Below are positions 1-8,350 of a DNA stretch of 10,738 bases, piece by piece (positions within the stretch are counted from its first letter, which is position 1; every line of letters starts with the position of its first letter). The stretch is from Stramenopiles sp. TOSAG23-6 (lineage: Eukaryota > Sar): contig LT636295.1 in the NCBI GenBank assembly GCA_900128565.1, forward strand, positions 1-10,738. The letters run 5' to 3'. The notes under the pieces are model-generated. The model was given only the letters and a program-made list of their open reading frames with translations. It was not told the DNA's origin and did not search any database. A program made the position numbers and the translations under genes.

Positions 1-66
1 TTTTCGTACGAAATTTTGTACCTAACAAATTTAAGTTTTTTTTTTTTGAAATATTTTTACAAAATA
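1..66 (+). mobile_element. Introner-like intron, 3' half (copy 1)
   Basis: This is the truncated 3' part of the same repeat that interrupts the methyltransferase gene on the other strand. It shows the family core GTACGAAATTTTGTAC (7-22) followed by CTAACAAAT, a T-run, GAAATATTTTT and the end CAAAATACAT (60-69). It lies in sense orientation directly before the first visible exon of the EF-hand/pseudokinase gene, so it is read as an intron of that gene. There is no AG at the family's usual end. The first AG lies 20 bases downstream (88-89), so the exact junction is uncertain. The visible part contains no stop in the frame of the downstream exon. The 5' half lies outside the window. Confidence 0.75.
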
Positions 67-3000
67 CATCTGATTCCTCTGAATAATAGAAGGGAAAAAC
101 TTAATGAAGAATATCGACTTAAAAAAGAAAAGGTACAAGAGGAAGAAAAGAAAAGGGAAAATCGTGAAGCTCGTCGAGCTAAACTGAAAGAAAAACGTCG
201 ATTGGAAAGAGAGGAAGAAGAAAATAGCGAAAATGACATAGATTATGAAAATGCTCCTATTATTGGTGTCAGTGGTCGGCGGCGGCACAGGAAAAGAAAA
301 AAAGAAGATAATTTGACTATTCGAAGTGCCCCTCCACCCCCACCTCGGCCAACGTCTGCACAAATAAGAAATGAAGCTGCTGCTGAAGCAAGAGAGAAAG
401 CTGAGAAAGAACTTGAACTTGAAGCCGAGCGCTTAATTCAAGAACAGTCTTCGATGCTTTCGGAGTATGTACCTTTCGTAGACCCAACGCTTAACAAGTA
501 TGCCTTCAACGCATGTAAGGAAGTATTAGCAATTGCTGCTGCATCTGCTCTTGCTGCAACTAAGGAAGTAGATGGGAATGTTCGAAGTGTAGTGAAGTTA
601 GTATCGCAAATGAGCGCAACAAGATCAGTTGCATTAGCACATGTTGCAAAGCTACAGGCCGAAAATGACTTCGATTTAAATAAGTTCTTCTGTGGACTTC
701 TAAGTCATCATCTTCTAGATTTGGTAAAACCTCTGACTAAATCAGAAACTGATATACTTCACAAACCTCCCAAACTAATGTCTGTAACCCCAGCAAGTAG
801 AATCGGTAAGAAAGTAGATGAAACTGGGTATTGGGTATTAGAGGAAGAAATCCAAGAAGTAAAGGAAGGAATTAGTAAAGGAATTCACTCTTTGTGGGAG
901 AAACTTCAAGATAAATTAGGGCGAGTAGCTTTCATTGAAGGTGCAAGAAATATATGGGCAGAATGGCAAGCAGGTGGAAACGTTGATATAAAAGTTAAAA
1001 TGCATGAAAAATTACGAAAACATGTAAAGTCACTATTTGATGGTATTGATGACGACAAAAGCGGTAAAATTGATAAACGTGAAATGACTTTACTAATTCG
1101 AGGTTTAGGGCTTCCAAAAGTAACTACAAAAACAATAAATTCTGAATATAAGATAATTGATTCCGATGGTAGCGGTGGTGTTACTTTTGAAGAATTCTTC
1201 GAATGGCTTGAAGCTACGCGAAATCGAAAGACATGTAGGGGGCCTGTCCAACTAATGATGTACAAGAAGCAATTAATTCACAGAATATTTGAACGAATTT
1301 GTTTTAATATGTCTCTCTCAAAAGTTGTCAATTCAGAAGCAACTCGAATTAGGAAACTTGCGATAGACAGATATAGACTATTACATAATCAACAGAAACC
1401 TGCAGATCCTGGAAAGGACGCCATGTCGCGCTTTGCGCAAAGTGGAAAGGGTGATGATGCCTCGCATATGAAATTACTACGTGTAGTGTGGCATTTTGAG
1501 GAGTTTCAAGATACATCAACCAAAAATCGTTATTTTTACTTCAATTCTGTTACAAAAAGAGGGTATTGGGTTGGAGTCAAGATGCCAATATCAATCGCAG
1601 CCCATGGAACAATGATATCACTCAAGGAAGTCAATGATGGTTTGCACTATTGTCCACTGCCACAACGTTGGCTTTTTGGGCAAGAACTAGGTTTGCTTCA
1701 AAGACAAGAAAAGGCATATCGGTCACTGTGGCATTCGAAACAGGGTCGTGAAAAACTCAAGGAAAGAAGTAGAAGAGCTAAAGCCAAAGGAAACATTGAA
1801 CGAGAATATAAACGTCTTAGAGTTTGTATTAAACGCGAGTTGTTATCTTGGGGTGCACTTTTAAAATATTCAAAAGAGACTGCAGACTTGTCGAAGGAGA
1901 AACGCTGTGATGGTTGGTCTGAATATACAATAATCAAACCTAAAATTAAGATAAAAGAAAATGATATTCATGATGAAGATAATTGGTTTGATGTTATATC
2001 GAAAGATGGATTATTAAAAGATCCATATCGAGCAGGGAAAAGTGTATTCGGTAAGTATAAACCTTTCTTAGTAGATAGAAATATTTTCTATGTTCGAAGA
2101 ATCACTAACTCATATCAATGGGATCATCCAAAAGTGAAACGCAAGAATCATAAATACTTTCCCGATTCGTTCAACTTTGAAAAGAAAGTAAACATGATGA
2201 GACAAATGGAAGAAGACAAAATAAAACAATGGGAAGAACAAATTGCAACGACCGAACGAGAGGAAATGGAACGTCGGTTGATGGCGGATGAAGATGTTTT
2301 GGTTAAGAAATTACAACAAACTTTTCTTGAGATTCCAGAAAATTTAGAAATGAACAAACAGAATCTATTTTTGCGCGAGTTCACTACCCTTCGGAATCTT
2401 TGTGATGCTCATGGTCGAAGAGAGTTGTCACGTTTTCAATGGTTAACTACCCTTAAAAGTTCCCATCATGGGAGGACGCATAAAGTATTACAAGCTTCAA
2501 CAGGTCGAGTTTGTATTCTAAAAGAAGTACGCGCACCTCGGAAACAAGTGAAAGCGGCAATTAAAGCGATAGAAGCAACTTTATTATATGGTGCTGATTG
2601 TCTGATTAATGTTATAGATTTGTGGGATGTTCCCTATAACGAAGATATTGGCCAAAATCAGCGATGGCATCATTTGTTTGTTGCAATGGAATTTGCTAGT
2701 GGTGGTAGTCTTGAAGACCGTATCGATTCCCGATGGAGTGATGAGAAATCATTGGAACTAGCTCTAGATGTATGTCAAGGGCTACACTCAATGCATCAAT
2801 GTGGATTACCCCATGGGAAATTAACACCTCAATGTGTATTCTTTGATCGACGTGGAAGAGTGAAACTCGCAAACTTCCGCATTATAAGGATGGCAGGTCA
2901 CCGACGCGCAGAAGCAGAACCAACGTCAGGTGGAAGATCGCTTAATTTAGCTTATAAAGAAGATATTAGAGCGATGGCATTAGTTGTATACAGAGCTGTA

Positions 3001-3456
3001 ACTGGTTCTCGGGGCCGAAAGCATTTTACAGCAAATTTATCAACTCCATTAGGAATTGTGCGCAATGTCCCTAGATCTATCCCTGAAAAGTTGAAAGAGT
3101 TAATGAGGAGAGCTAGCCATGAAGATCCCAATGAACGCCCCACTACTTCCGAGTGTATAAAAATTCTTGGTTACAAACCTAAACCTCGTTTGCATAATAA
3201 AGAATTTGAAAAAATAGCCGAACTCGCTGGCGGAAATTCAAATTTATCTGACCAGGATTCAATTTCAGAAGACGAGGATGATGCCCCTTGGCATCGGACG
3301 CGCATTGCATTGCGAGGTTCAGCATTTATGGCATTAAAAAAAATAAAAGGTCTTGACAGCGAAGCAAAAAATAAAAAAGATAAAAACTTAGAAATAAAAA
3401 AGAAGAAATTAGATAGAATGCAAAAGGCAAGAACTCTTGCAGGAGGTATTCTTTGA
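67..3456 (+). CDS. EF-hand / WW-like / pseudokinase multidomain protein (5' partial)
   Basis: About 1,130 codons are visible, ending at TGA 3454-3456; the true start lies upstream of the intron at the window edge. Residue numbers count codons from base 16. Seen in order: a highly charged Glu/Lys/Arg coiled coil (about 25-75), a basic patch and PPPPPRP (106-112), an Ala-rich helical segment, two canonical EF-hand loops (345-356, DDDKSGKIDKRE; 382-393, DSDGSGGVTFEE), a WW-like domain (492-524, W492, YFYFN, W518), a second degenerate WW-like segment ending W702-D-H-P705, another coiled coil (about 715-770), and a protein-kinase fold (about 808-1054). The kinase keeps the VAIK-type Lys (K836), the helix-F Asp (D983) and the late Arg (R1041). 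HRD is H933-G-K, the following Asn is Cys940, DFG is N953-F-R, and the Gly loop is degraded. It is therefore inferred to be a pseudokinase with a calcium-responsive scaffold role. The C-terminus is acidic then Lys-rich. Pathway unknown; no named family recognised for the whole protein. Confidence 0.88.
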   Translation, partial: HLIPLNNRREKLNEEYRLKKEKVQEEEKKRENREARRAKLKEKRRLEREEEENSENDIDYENAPIIGVSGRRRHRKRKKEDNLTIRSAPPPPPRPTSAQIRNEAAAEAREKAEKELELEAERLIQEQSSMLSEYVPFVDPTLNKYAFNACKEVLAIAAASALAATKEVDGNVRSVVKLVSQMSATRSVALAHVAKLQAENDFDLNKFFCGLLSHHLLDLVKPLTKSETDILHKPPKLMSVTPASRIGKKVDETGYWVLEEEIQEVKEGISKGIHSLWEKLQDKLGRVAFIEGARNIWAEWQAGGNVDIKVKMHEKLRKHVKSLFDGIDDDKSGKIDKREMTLLIRGLGLPKVTTKTINSEYKIIDSDGSGGVTFEEFFEWLEATRNRKTCRGPVQLMMYKKQLIHRIFERICFNMSLSKVVNSEATRIRKLAIDRYRLLHNQQKPADPGKDAMSRFAQSGKGDDASHMKLLRVVWHFEEFQDTSTKNRYFYFNSVTKRGYWVGVKMPISIAAHGTMISLKEVNDGLHYCPLPQRWLFGQELGLLQRQEKAYRSLWHSKQGREKLKERSRRAKAKGNIEREYKRLRVCIKRELLSWGALLKYSKETADLSKEKRCDGWSEYTIIKPKIKIKENDIHDEDNWFDVISKDGLLKDPYRAGKSVFGKYKPFLVDRNIFYVRRITNSYQWDHPKVKRKNHKYFPDSFNFEKKVNMMRQMEEDKIKQWEEQIATTEREEMERRLMADEDVLVKKLQQTFLEIPENLEMNKQNLFLREFTTLRNLCDAHGRRELSRFQWLTTLKSSHHGRTHKVLQASTGRVCILKEVRAPRKQVKAAIKAIEATLLYGADCLINVIDLWDVPYNEDIGQNQRWHHLFVAMEFASGGSLEDRIDSRWSDEKSLELALDVCQGLHSMHQCGLPHGKLTPQCVFFDRRGRVKLANFRIIRMAGHRRAEAEPTSGGRSLNLAYKEDIRAMALVVYRAVTGSRGRKHFTANLSTPLGIVRNVPRSIPEKLKELMRRASHEDPNERPTTSECIKILGYKPKPRLHNKEFEKIAELAGGNSNLSDQDSISEDEDDAPWHRTRIALRGSAFMALKKIKGLDSEAKNKKDKNLEIKKKKLDRMQKARTLAGGIL

Positions 3457-3568
3457 AATAAATGAGTCAATATCCCGGTACATTCAATGGCGCTTACTTT
3501 GATATTTCTTGGAGTACAATAAATGAAAGATTAAACTATTTCAACTGTTATAAATATTTTGCATTGAT
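3457..3568. other. Convergent intergenic gap with possible poly(A) signals
   Basis: The 112-base gap separates two genes that end tail to tail. AATAAA occurs on the + strand at 3457-3462, directly after the first gene's stop, and again at 3518-3523; both are followed by TGA. On the - strand AATAAA (3573-3568) overlaps the stop codon of the long gene. With so little space the two 3' UTRs probably overlap as antisense transcripts. Whether this organism uses AATAAA is not known, and in AT-rich DNA such hexamers occur by chance. Confidence 0.4.
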
Positions 3569-6500
3569 TTATTTTTCTGTTTCGTCTGTCGTATCTTTTG
3601 GTACTTCAGTAAGCTCTTTTGACCCTTCAGTCTCTTTGGTCTCTTCAATTTCTTTGGGCTTTTCAGTCTTTTTAGGATTTTCACGTGGTGGTCGTTTTGT
3701 CTCCAGTTTTTCAGGGTTGATGGTTTCTAACAATGCTGTTGGTACATCTTTAAAGAATTTGCTATGTGGCTTCAATTTCCTAAATATAATTACCGCGGTT
3801 CGGACAATATCGATATCCTTTTCTTTGGCGGATGCATCAAGGTTTTTGAAATCAATCTTAAGCTCGGGTGGAGCCCATTCTTCATTTCTTTTTAACCATT
3901 CTTTGTGTTGTAATTCAGCACCCTCCATAAGAAATTCGGCCTCATACGTTCGGAATGAAGCCTCGGATTCTTCGATATGGTCGCAAGCAACACGAGCAGA
4001 GGCAATATTTTCTGTTTGGAATTGCGAAGGCAAATCAGCGAAATCTAAATTGGCAATATCGTATTCTTCATCATTAGCTGTTTTGATACTTGGTTCATAT
4101 GTACCATCGCCTCGAAGACGCAATTCTCTCCACTTCTCATGTAACTGCGTTGCGACCTTTTTCATAAACTCTGTCTCTGGTTCCATGCCAGTTGTGATAT
4201 CTTTGACTATTTCTTCAAGGTCGATTTGCATGTCATACACAAAGTCATCAAGATGTTTTTTATAAACTGGATCAAAGTATTTTTCAGCATATACTAGTTG
4301 GCAGATATCTTCCTCGAATAAAAACATTTCCCGAAGGACTTTCCATTCTTTGTCTGTATTCTGTTCTTCAATCATTTGTTCCATCGCTTCTTCTACTTTC
4401 CAATGGAACCACTCACCTTTTTTGGCATTCAAATGAAGGTTTTCAATTCGATTTCGCACCAGTTTTGCGTTTTCTACATCATCTTTTGAAATTCCTGCCT
4501 CCATACGATGAGGCCAAACCTTTTTTATTACCATGTACAAAACACTTGCAAATACTTTTAAGTTATTGATGATTTGTTCAGATTTACCATGTATATCTTT
4601 ATGTGCTAATCCTACCTCCCACGGTGTCAAAATGATATGCGGAATTAATATACGCACAAATATTAAATTTAATATCATCAAATTTCGCCGAGTAAATTCA
4701 GGATTGTGCTCTCCTGCTTCAAATTTACGGAGTTCACGCTTCTGTCTTCTTTTTTTAATTTTGAGATCCAATTCCTGCTTTTTTTTTGCGATTTCTAAAT
4801 TTGCTTTCTCCACTATTATTTCTTCGGAAATCTTTTTCTCGCAATTCGCAATGATCAATTCTGATTTCTTGACAATTTCCTCAGCCTTTTTAAGCTTCTT
4901 TTCATTTTGCTTTCTTTTTTTCAGTTTGTTTTTTTTACGTTTCACTTCTTCTTTGTCATCATCGCTGTCAATTTCATCGCTACTATGGGCTTCAAGTTTC
5001 TTTTCCAATTGGCGAATTTCACTCTGTGCCATGTCAACTTTGTTTTGTGCAAGGCGCATATCTTTTCGCGCACGCCGATGACGTACAGTTTTGATTAGCC
5101 CAGAACCATCATCTGTAGAAGAAGCATCGCTGTCATCACTATCTCCCCGACGCTTTTTCTTTTTTTTCTTCCTTTTCCCATCATCAGAGCTATCATCATC
5201 AGAACTATCATCACTACTACTATCTTTCTTCTTCTTTTTTTTCTTTTTCTTCTTCTTTTTATCGTCATCATCACTATCATCGTCGCTATCATCCTTCTTT
5301 TTCTTATTTTTTTTCTTCTTATTTTTCTTCTTCTTCTTCTTATCATCATCACTATCATCGCTATCATCACTATCATCTTTCTTTTTCTTATTTTTTTTCT
5401 TCTTATTTTTCTTCTTCTTCTTATCATCATCACTATCATCACTATCATCACTATCATCCTTCTTTTTCTTATTTGTTTTCTTCTTATTTTTCTTCTTCTG
5501 CTTCTTATCATCATCACTATCACTATCACTATCACTGCTATCATCCTTCTTTTTCTTATTTTTCTTCTTATTTGTTTTCTTCTTATTTTTACCCTTAACA
5601 GAGTTATCATTTCTTTTCTTGCTATTTTTCTTTGAAACGGGTTTCTTTTTTTTCTTTTTCAATTCGGTAGAAGAATCATCACTGTCATCACTATCATCAC
5701 TATCCTTATTCTTTTTCTTCTTTTTCTTTCTAGGAGAATCATCCATCTTATTTTTCTTCTTTTTATTACCAAACTTCATCATACTAAATCTTCCTTTCTT
5801 ATTACCATCATTATTACTATTGTCATCCGAATCGCCTTCATCACCGGCTTCTTCTGCTTTGGCAATCTTTTTTAAGCCTTTCTTCTTCTTCCTTGCAAGT
5901 TTCTTGGCTTGAAGCTCTCGACGTTTTTCTTGATTTAATTTATATCTTTCTAATATTTCCTTTGCATCTTGATCTTCATCATCTACACCATCACCATCTA
6001 TATCTTCAACATTCAACTTATGGCAATTAGCAGGCGGCATTTGAAATACTCTTCCACGCATATTTTTAGTCTTTCCAAAATCATTAAAATGGTACGTTTC
6101 AATTTCGTGATCGAATAGCATTTGGTGAGGAAAATAGATGCCATCAGCAGATAATCTACGAAGAAAAAGCTCTACGGGTACTGGCATTTTCCGGCGACCG
6201 TCAATAATTGCCTTGAAACATTTTAAAAGACCCTGCACACGAACTTTAAGCTGTGTCATACTTCGCGCCTCAAGAATTTGTTTTTTATTCGTTTTTTTCT
6301 CACCCTTTGTTTTGGACATAAAACCCATACCTGGAATTTTAATGTTTTGAGCAACTGCAAGATTTAGTTTTCGATTATTCAATATGCTAAGCAATGGAAC
6401 TTTGACAAGACCAACAAGCCATCGACGACATACTTCGTAAAATAAATGAAGCATTTGCGCGTGAGATTTACTTTGTTTCTCCCATTTCGTCAAGCCTTTG

Positions 6501-8350
6501 ACAATACGAGTTCGACATAGCGACGTCATAAATGTAACTGCTAATATACAACTGCGGAAAAGAGCCTTCCCTTTCATTATTTTCTCATCAGGAATTGCTT
6601 CTCTTTTAACACCTTGTAATTTCCAACGCCATAATGGTTTTGTTAAATCTGTGACAGAAACATTAGCTTGTTCCATTCGCTTGATTAATAATTCCTTTTG
6701 TTTCTCTCGCTGAGTTCGCTCCTTTGCATCTTCATCTTCACTATCATCTGACGTGTTTTCTCTTTGTATCCTTTCATCTTCAATTTCTTTCAATCGCTTT
6801 TCCTCAGCTTCATATTTTGCTACGGCTTTTTTGTATTTTTCATCAATTTCTTCCTTCTTCTTGATTGTCTCTTCATGCTCTTGTATTGTTTCTTCATGAA
6901 CTTCTGCAACTTCAGCATTATGAGGAATCTGCTTCTTTAGTTTCATTTCTAATTTTTCGCGTTCATCCGCTTCATCTTCCGTTAAAATTTTCGCTTTCAT
7001 TCGTTCAAGACCTTTATCTAAACGAATGAGTCTCGCTTTTCCATCTTCTACTCGCTTGTTTAAATCTGCCTCTTCTTTAGTAACATCATCCAATTCTGCT
7101 TTATACTCTTCTATTTCTTCTTTGAGAACTTTCATATCTATATCACTTTCTTCTTCTGAAAGTGAACTAATTTCCTGCTCTTGCATCCAATCTTTGACGT
7201 CTTTAAGGTCTTTAGCAGCTTTAAAGGTTTTCAGTGCAGTCATATTTTCCCGCATTGTTTCTTTCTTTGCTTCTTCCAAGGCAGTTTGTTTCGCCTGGGC
7301 AAATGGATCCGGACCATCTCTTTTTTCCTCCTCATCGNTTTCTTTTTCATCTTCATCGCCATTTTTATTTGTAGGGGTGCGCGGAAGGTCTCTGTGTGTC
7401 GCAAATGGATCCACTGGTTCAGGAGGTGTTCGTAATAGTTCACGCTGAATACCAAATGGATCCGTTTCTTCTTTTTGATCAGGTGCTTGACCTGGTGCTT
7501 GACCTGGTGCTTGACCTGGTGCTTGGCCTGGCGCTTGGCCTGGCGCTTGGCCTGGTGCTTGGCCTGGTGCTTGACCCTGCATACGTGTTTGGTCATTTGA
7601 TAGCTGAGTACCAGTACCAACGCGCTCACCATTATTCAAAAAATGTGGCTGTTGATGTTGATATTGTGGCTTCTGTTGTGGGGCGGTAAATGGATCAACA
7701 TTGATACCATGATCAACTAACATATTTTGTTGATGTACTCGTTGATGAAAACTAGGCGGAGGCGCTGGAAGTGCAGCACCTTGAGACTGTGCACCGATAC
7801 ATGATTGTAAATGTTCTGTTTGCTCCGCAAGTGCATCAATTTTTGCATGGAGTTTTGCACTAGTAGCATCTCTTTTCGAGGGAACACGTTCATCTTTAAG
7901 CGACTTCATGTGATTTAAAAGTGCGCTTCTACGACGTTTGAGCTCATCTTTTTCTCGTCGCAAACGCTGTCGCTGAACATCACGTTGTATCCTTAATTTT
8001 GTATAATGAGAGTATTGACTCTGTGCTTTTTTTGAAGGTTTTGGATGGTTGGATATTGGTGAAGCACCAGCCCAATTTTGACCACTATTTATATTCTGAA
8101 AAGTTCCAGGAGAATTAAAACCCATTCCACCGGGTTGTCCCAGATTTCCATACATATTCGGTGACATAGACATGTTTCCAAAGTTACTAGGATTGTAGCT
8201 TCCCATAGGTGAATAGTTGAGACCAGTCGAACCCAAAAAAGGGTTATAATTTACATTCGGAGTGCTACTTGTTTCTTGAGTGTTTCTGTTATTGGTACCA
8301 AGACCATTGTTTACTCTATAAGGGAAACTGTTTTGGCTATCGTGTGCCAT
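3569..8350 (-). CDS. Long low-complexity coiled-coil protein with NPF/DPF motifs and Lys/Asp-Ser repeats
   Basis: A single open frame of 1593 codons without introns. The ATG at 8350 is supported as the start by an in-frame TAG seven codons upstream (8371-8369). Seen in order: an Asn/Gly/Pro/Gln-rich N-terminus with one NPF; a basic coiled coil (about 110-185); a Gln/Pro-rich stretch with four DPF motifs (in VDPFTAP, TDPFGIQ, VDPFATH and PDPFAQA) and eight QAP(G/D) repeats (about 258-290); a long acidic coiled coil (about 325-555); a mixed region (about 560-780) with two hydrophobic stretches; an isolated calcium-loop-like DIDGDGVDDEDQ (783-794); Lys blocks alternating with Asp/Ser blocks (about 877-1070); another coiled coil; a C-terminal folded-looking region (about 1210-1545) with hydrophobic segments near 1222-1242 and 1258-1275 that contain charged residues; and a Lys/Glu/Thr tail. 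DPF and NPF are known ligands of AP-2 appendage and EH domains, so a membrane-traffic scaffold is possible but unproven. Family not recognised. Confidence 0.9.
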   Translation of the reverse strand: MAHDSQNSFPYRVNNGLGTNNRNTQETSSTPNVNYNPFLGSTGLNYSPMGSYNPSNFGNMSMSPNMYGNLGQPGGMGFNSPGTFQNINSGQNWAGASPISNHPKPSKKAQSQYSHYTKLRIQRDVQRQRLRREKDELKRRRSALLNHMKSLKDERVPSKRDATSAKLHAKIDALAEQTEHLQSCIGAQSQGAALPAPPPSFHQRVHQQNMLVDHGINVDPFTAPQQKPQYQHQQPHFLNNGERVGTGTQLSNDQTRMQGQAPGQAPGQAPGQAPGQAPGQAPGQAPGQAPDQKEETDPFGIQRELLRTPPEPVDPFATHRDLPRTPTNKNGDEDEKEXDEEEKRDGPDPFAQAKQTALEEAKKETMRENMTALKTFKAAKDLKDVKDWMQEQEISSLSEEESDIDMKVLKEEIEEYKAELDDVTKEEADLNKRVEDGKARLIRLDKGLERMKAKILTEDEADEREKLEMKLKKQIPHNAEVAEVHEETIQEHEETIKKKEEIDEKYKKAVAKYEAEEKRLKEIEDERIQRENTSDDSEDEDAKERTQREKQKELLIKRMEQANVSVTDLTKPLWRWKLQGVKREAIPDEKIMKGKALFRSCILAVTFMTSLCRTRIVKGLTKWEKQSKSHAQMLHLFYEVCRRWLVGLVKVPLLSILNNRKLNLAVAQNIKIPGMGFMSKTKGEKKTNKKQILEARSMTQLKVRVQGLLKCFKAIIDGRRKMPVPVELFLRRLSADGIYFPHQMLFDHEIETYHFNDFGKTKNMRGRVFQMPPANCHKLNVEDIDGDGVDDEDQDAKEILERYKLNQEKRRELQAKKLARKKKKGLKKIAKAEEAGDEGDSDDNSNNDGNKKGRFSMMKFGNKKKKNKMDDSPRKKKKKKNKDSDDSDDSDDSSTELKKKKKKPVSKKNSKKRNDNSVKGKNKKKTNKKKNKKKKDDSSDSDSDSDDDKKQKKKNKKKTNKKKKDDSDDSDDSDDDKKKKKNKKKKNKKKKDDSDDSDDSDDDKKKKKKNKKKKNKKKKDDSDDDSDDDDKKKKKKKKKKKKDSSSDDSSDDDSSDDGKRKKKKKKRRGDSDDSDASSTDDGSGLIKTVRHRRARKDMRLAQNKVDMAQSEIRQLEKKLEAHSSDEIDSDDDKEEVKRKKNKLKKRKQNEKKLKKAEEIVKKSELIIANCEKKISEEIIVEKANLEIAKKKQELDLKIKKRRQKRELRKFEAGEHNPEFTRRNLMILNLIFVRILIPHIILTPWEVGLAHKDIHGKSEQIINNLKVFASVLYMVIKKVWPHRMEAGISKDDVENAKLVRNRIENLHLNAKKGEWFHWKVEEAMEQMIEEQNTDKEWKVLREMFLFEEDICQLVYAEKYFDPVYKKHLDDFVYDMQIDLEEIVKDITTGMEPETEFMKKVATQLHEKWRELRLRGDGTYEPSIKTANDEEYDIANLDFADLPSQFQTENIASARVACDHIEESEASFRTYEAEFLMEGAELQHKEWLKRNEEWAPPELKIDFKNLDASAKEKDIDIVRTAVIIFRKLKPHSKFFKDVPTALLETINPEKLETKRPPRENPKKTEKPKEIEETKETEGSKELTEVPKDTTDETEK
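5215..5570 (-). repeat. Tandem repeat of about 27-28 codons encoding Lys and Asp/Ser blocks
   Basis: Within the long gene, the + strand motif TATCRTCATCATCAC-like recurs at about 5260, 5341, 5422 and 5506, giving periods of 81, 81 and 84 nt (27-28 codons). Each unit encodes a Lys/Asn block followed by an Asp/Ser block. More degenerate blocks of the same composition extend to about 5140 and 5720. The DNA is strongly strand-asymmetric, with long pyrimidine runs on the + strand. The Ser in Asp-rich context resembles casein-kinase-2 sites. The unit lengths are multiples of three, so expansion keeps the frame. Confidence 0.85.
7338..7338. other. Ambiguous base (n) inside the long gene
   Basis: One unresolved base lies at the second position of codon 338 of the long gene (sense codon ANC), so the residue is Asn, Ser, Thr or Ile. 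It sits in an acidic low-complexity stretch. Either an assembly ambiguity or a real polymorphism would explain it; the frame is unaffected. Confidence 0.95.
7482..7577 (-). repeat. 12-nt minisatellite, eight units, encoding QAPG repeats
   Basis: Eight adjacent 12-base units of the form GGYGCTTGRCCT (+ strand) occupy 96 bases. The variants are only at third codon positions (T/C in the Ala codon, A/G in the Gln codon), except for the terminal units. On the coding strand they give repeated Gln-Ala-Pro-Gly, the last unit being QAPD. The middle two units share GGCGCTTGG, which suggests recent unit-by-unit duplication. The array lies between two DPF motifs of the long gene and is probably a flexible, length-variable linker. 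Confidence 0.95.

Noticed and set aside
3462-4265. 267-codon + strand open frame after the first gene
   Set aside because: It runs antisense through the C-terminal part of the long - strand gene and has a Ser/Phe-biased composition with no domain pattern.
4620-4685. Transmembrane segment in the long protein
   Set aside because: The hydrophobic stretch holds charged Arg and several Pro residues and lies in a soluble-looking, charged protein; an amphipathic or buried helix is more likely.
5091-5912. Long + strand open frame rich in Phe, Leu and Ser
   Set aside because: It is the antisense shadow of Lys and Asp/Ser codons in the long - strand gene; the composition is a by-product of that repeat.
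5971-6004. Functional EF-hand in the long protein
   Set aside because: DIDGDGVDDEDQ fits a calcium-loop pattern but lacks the flanking helices and the usual final Glu, and sits in acidic low-complexity sequence; noted only as loop-like.
7482-7577. Collagen-like Gly-X-Y repeat
   Set aside because: The period is four residues (QAPG), not three, so it cannot form a collagen helix.
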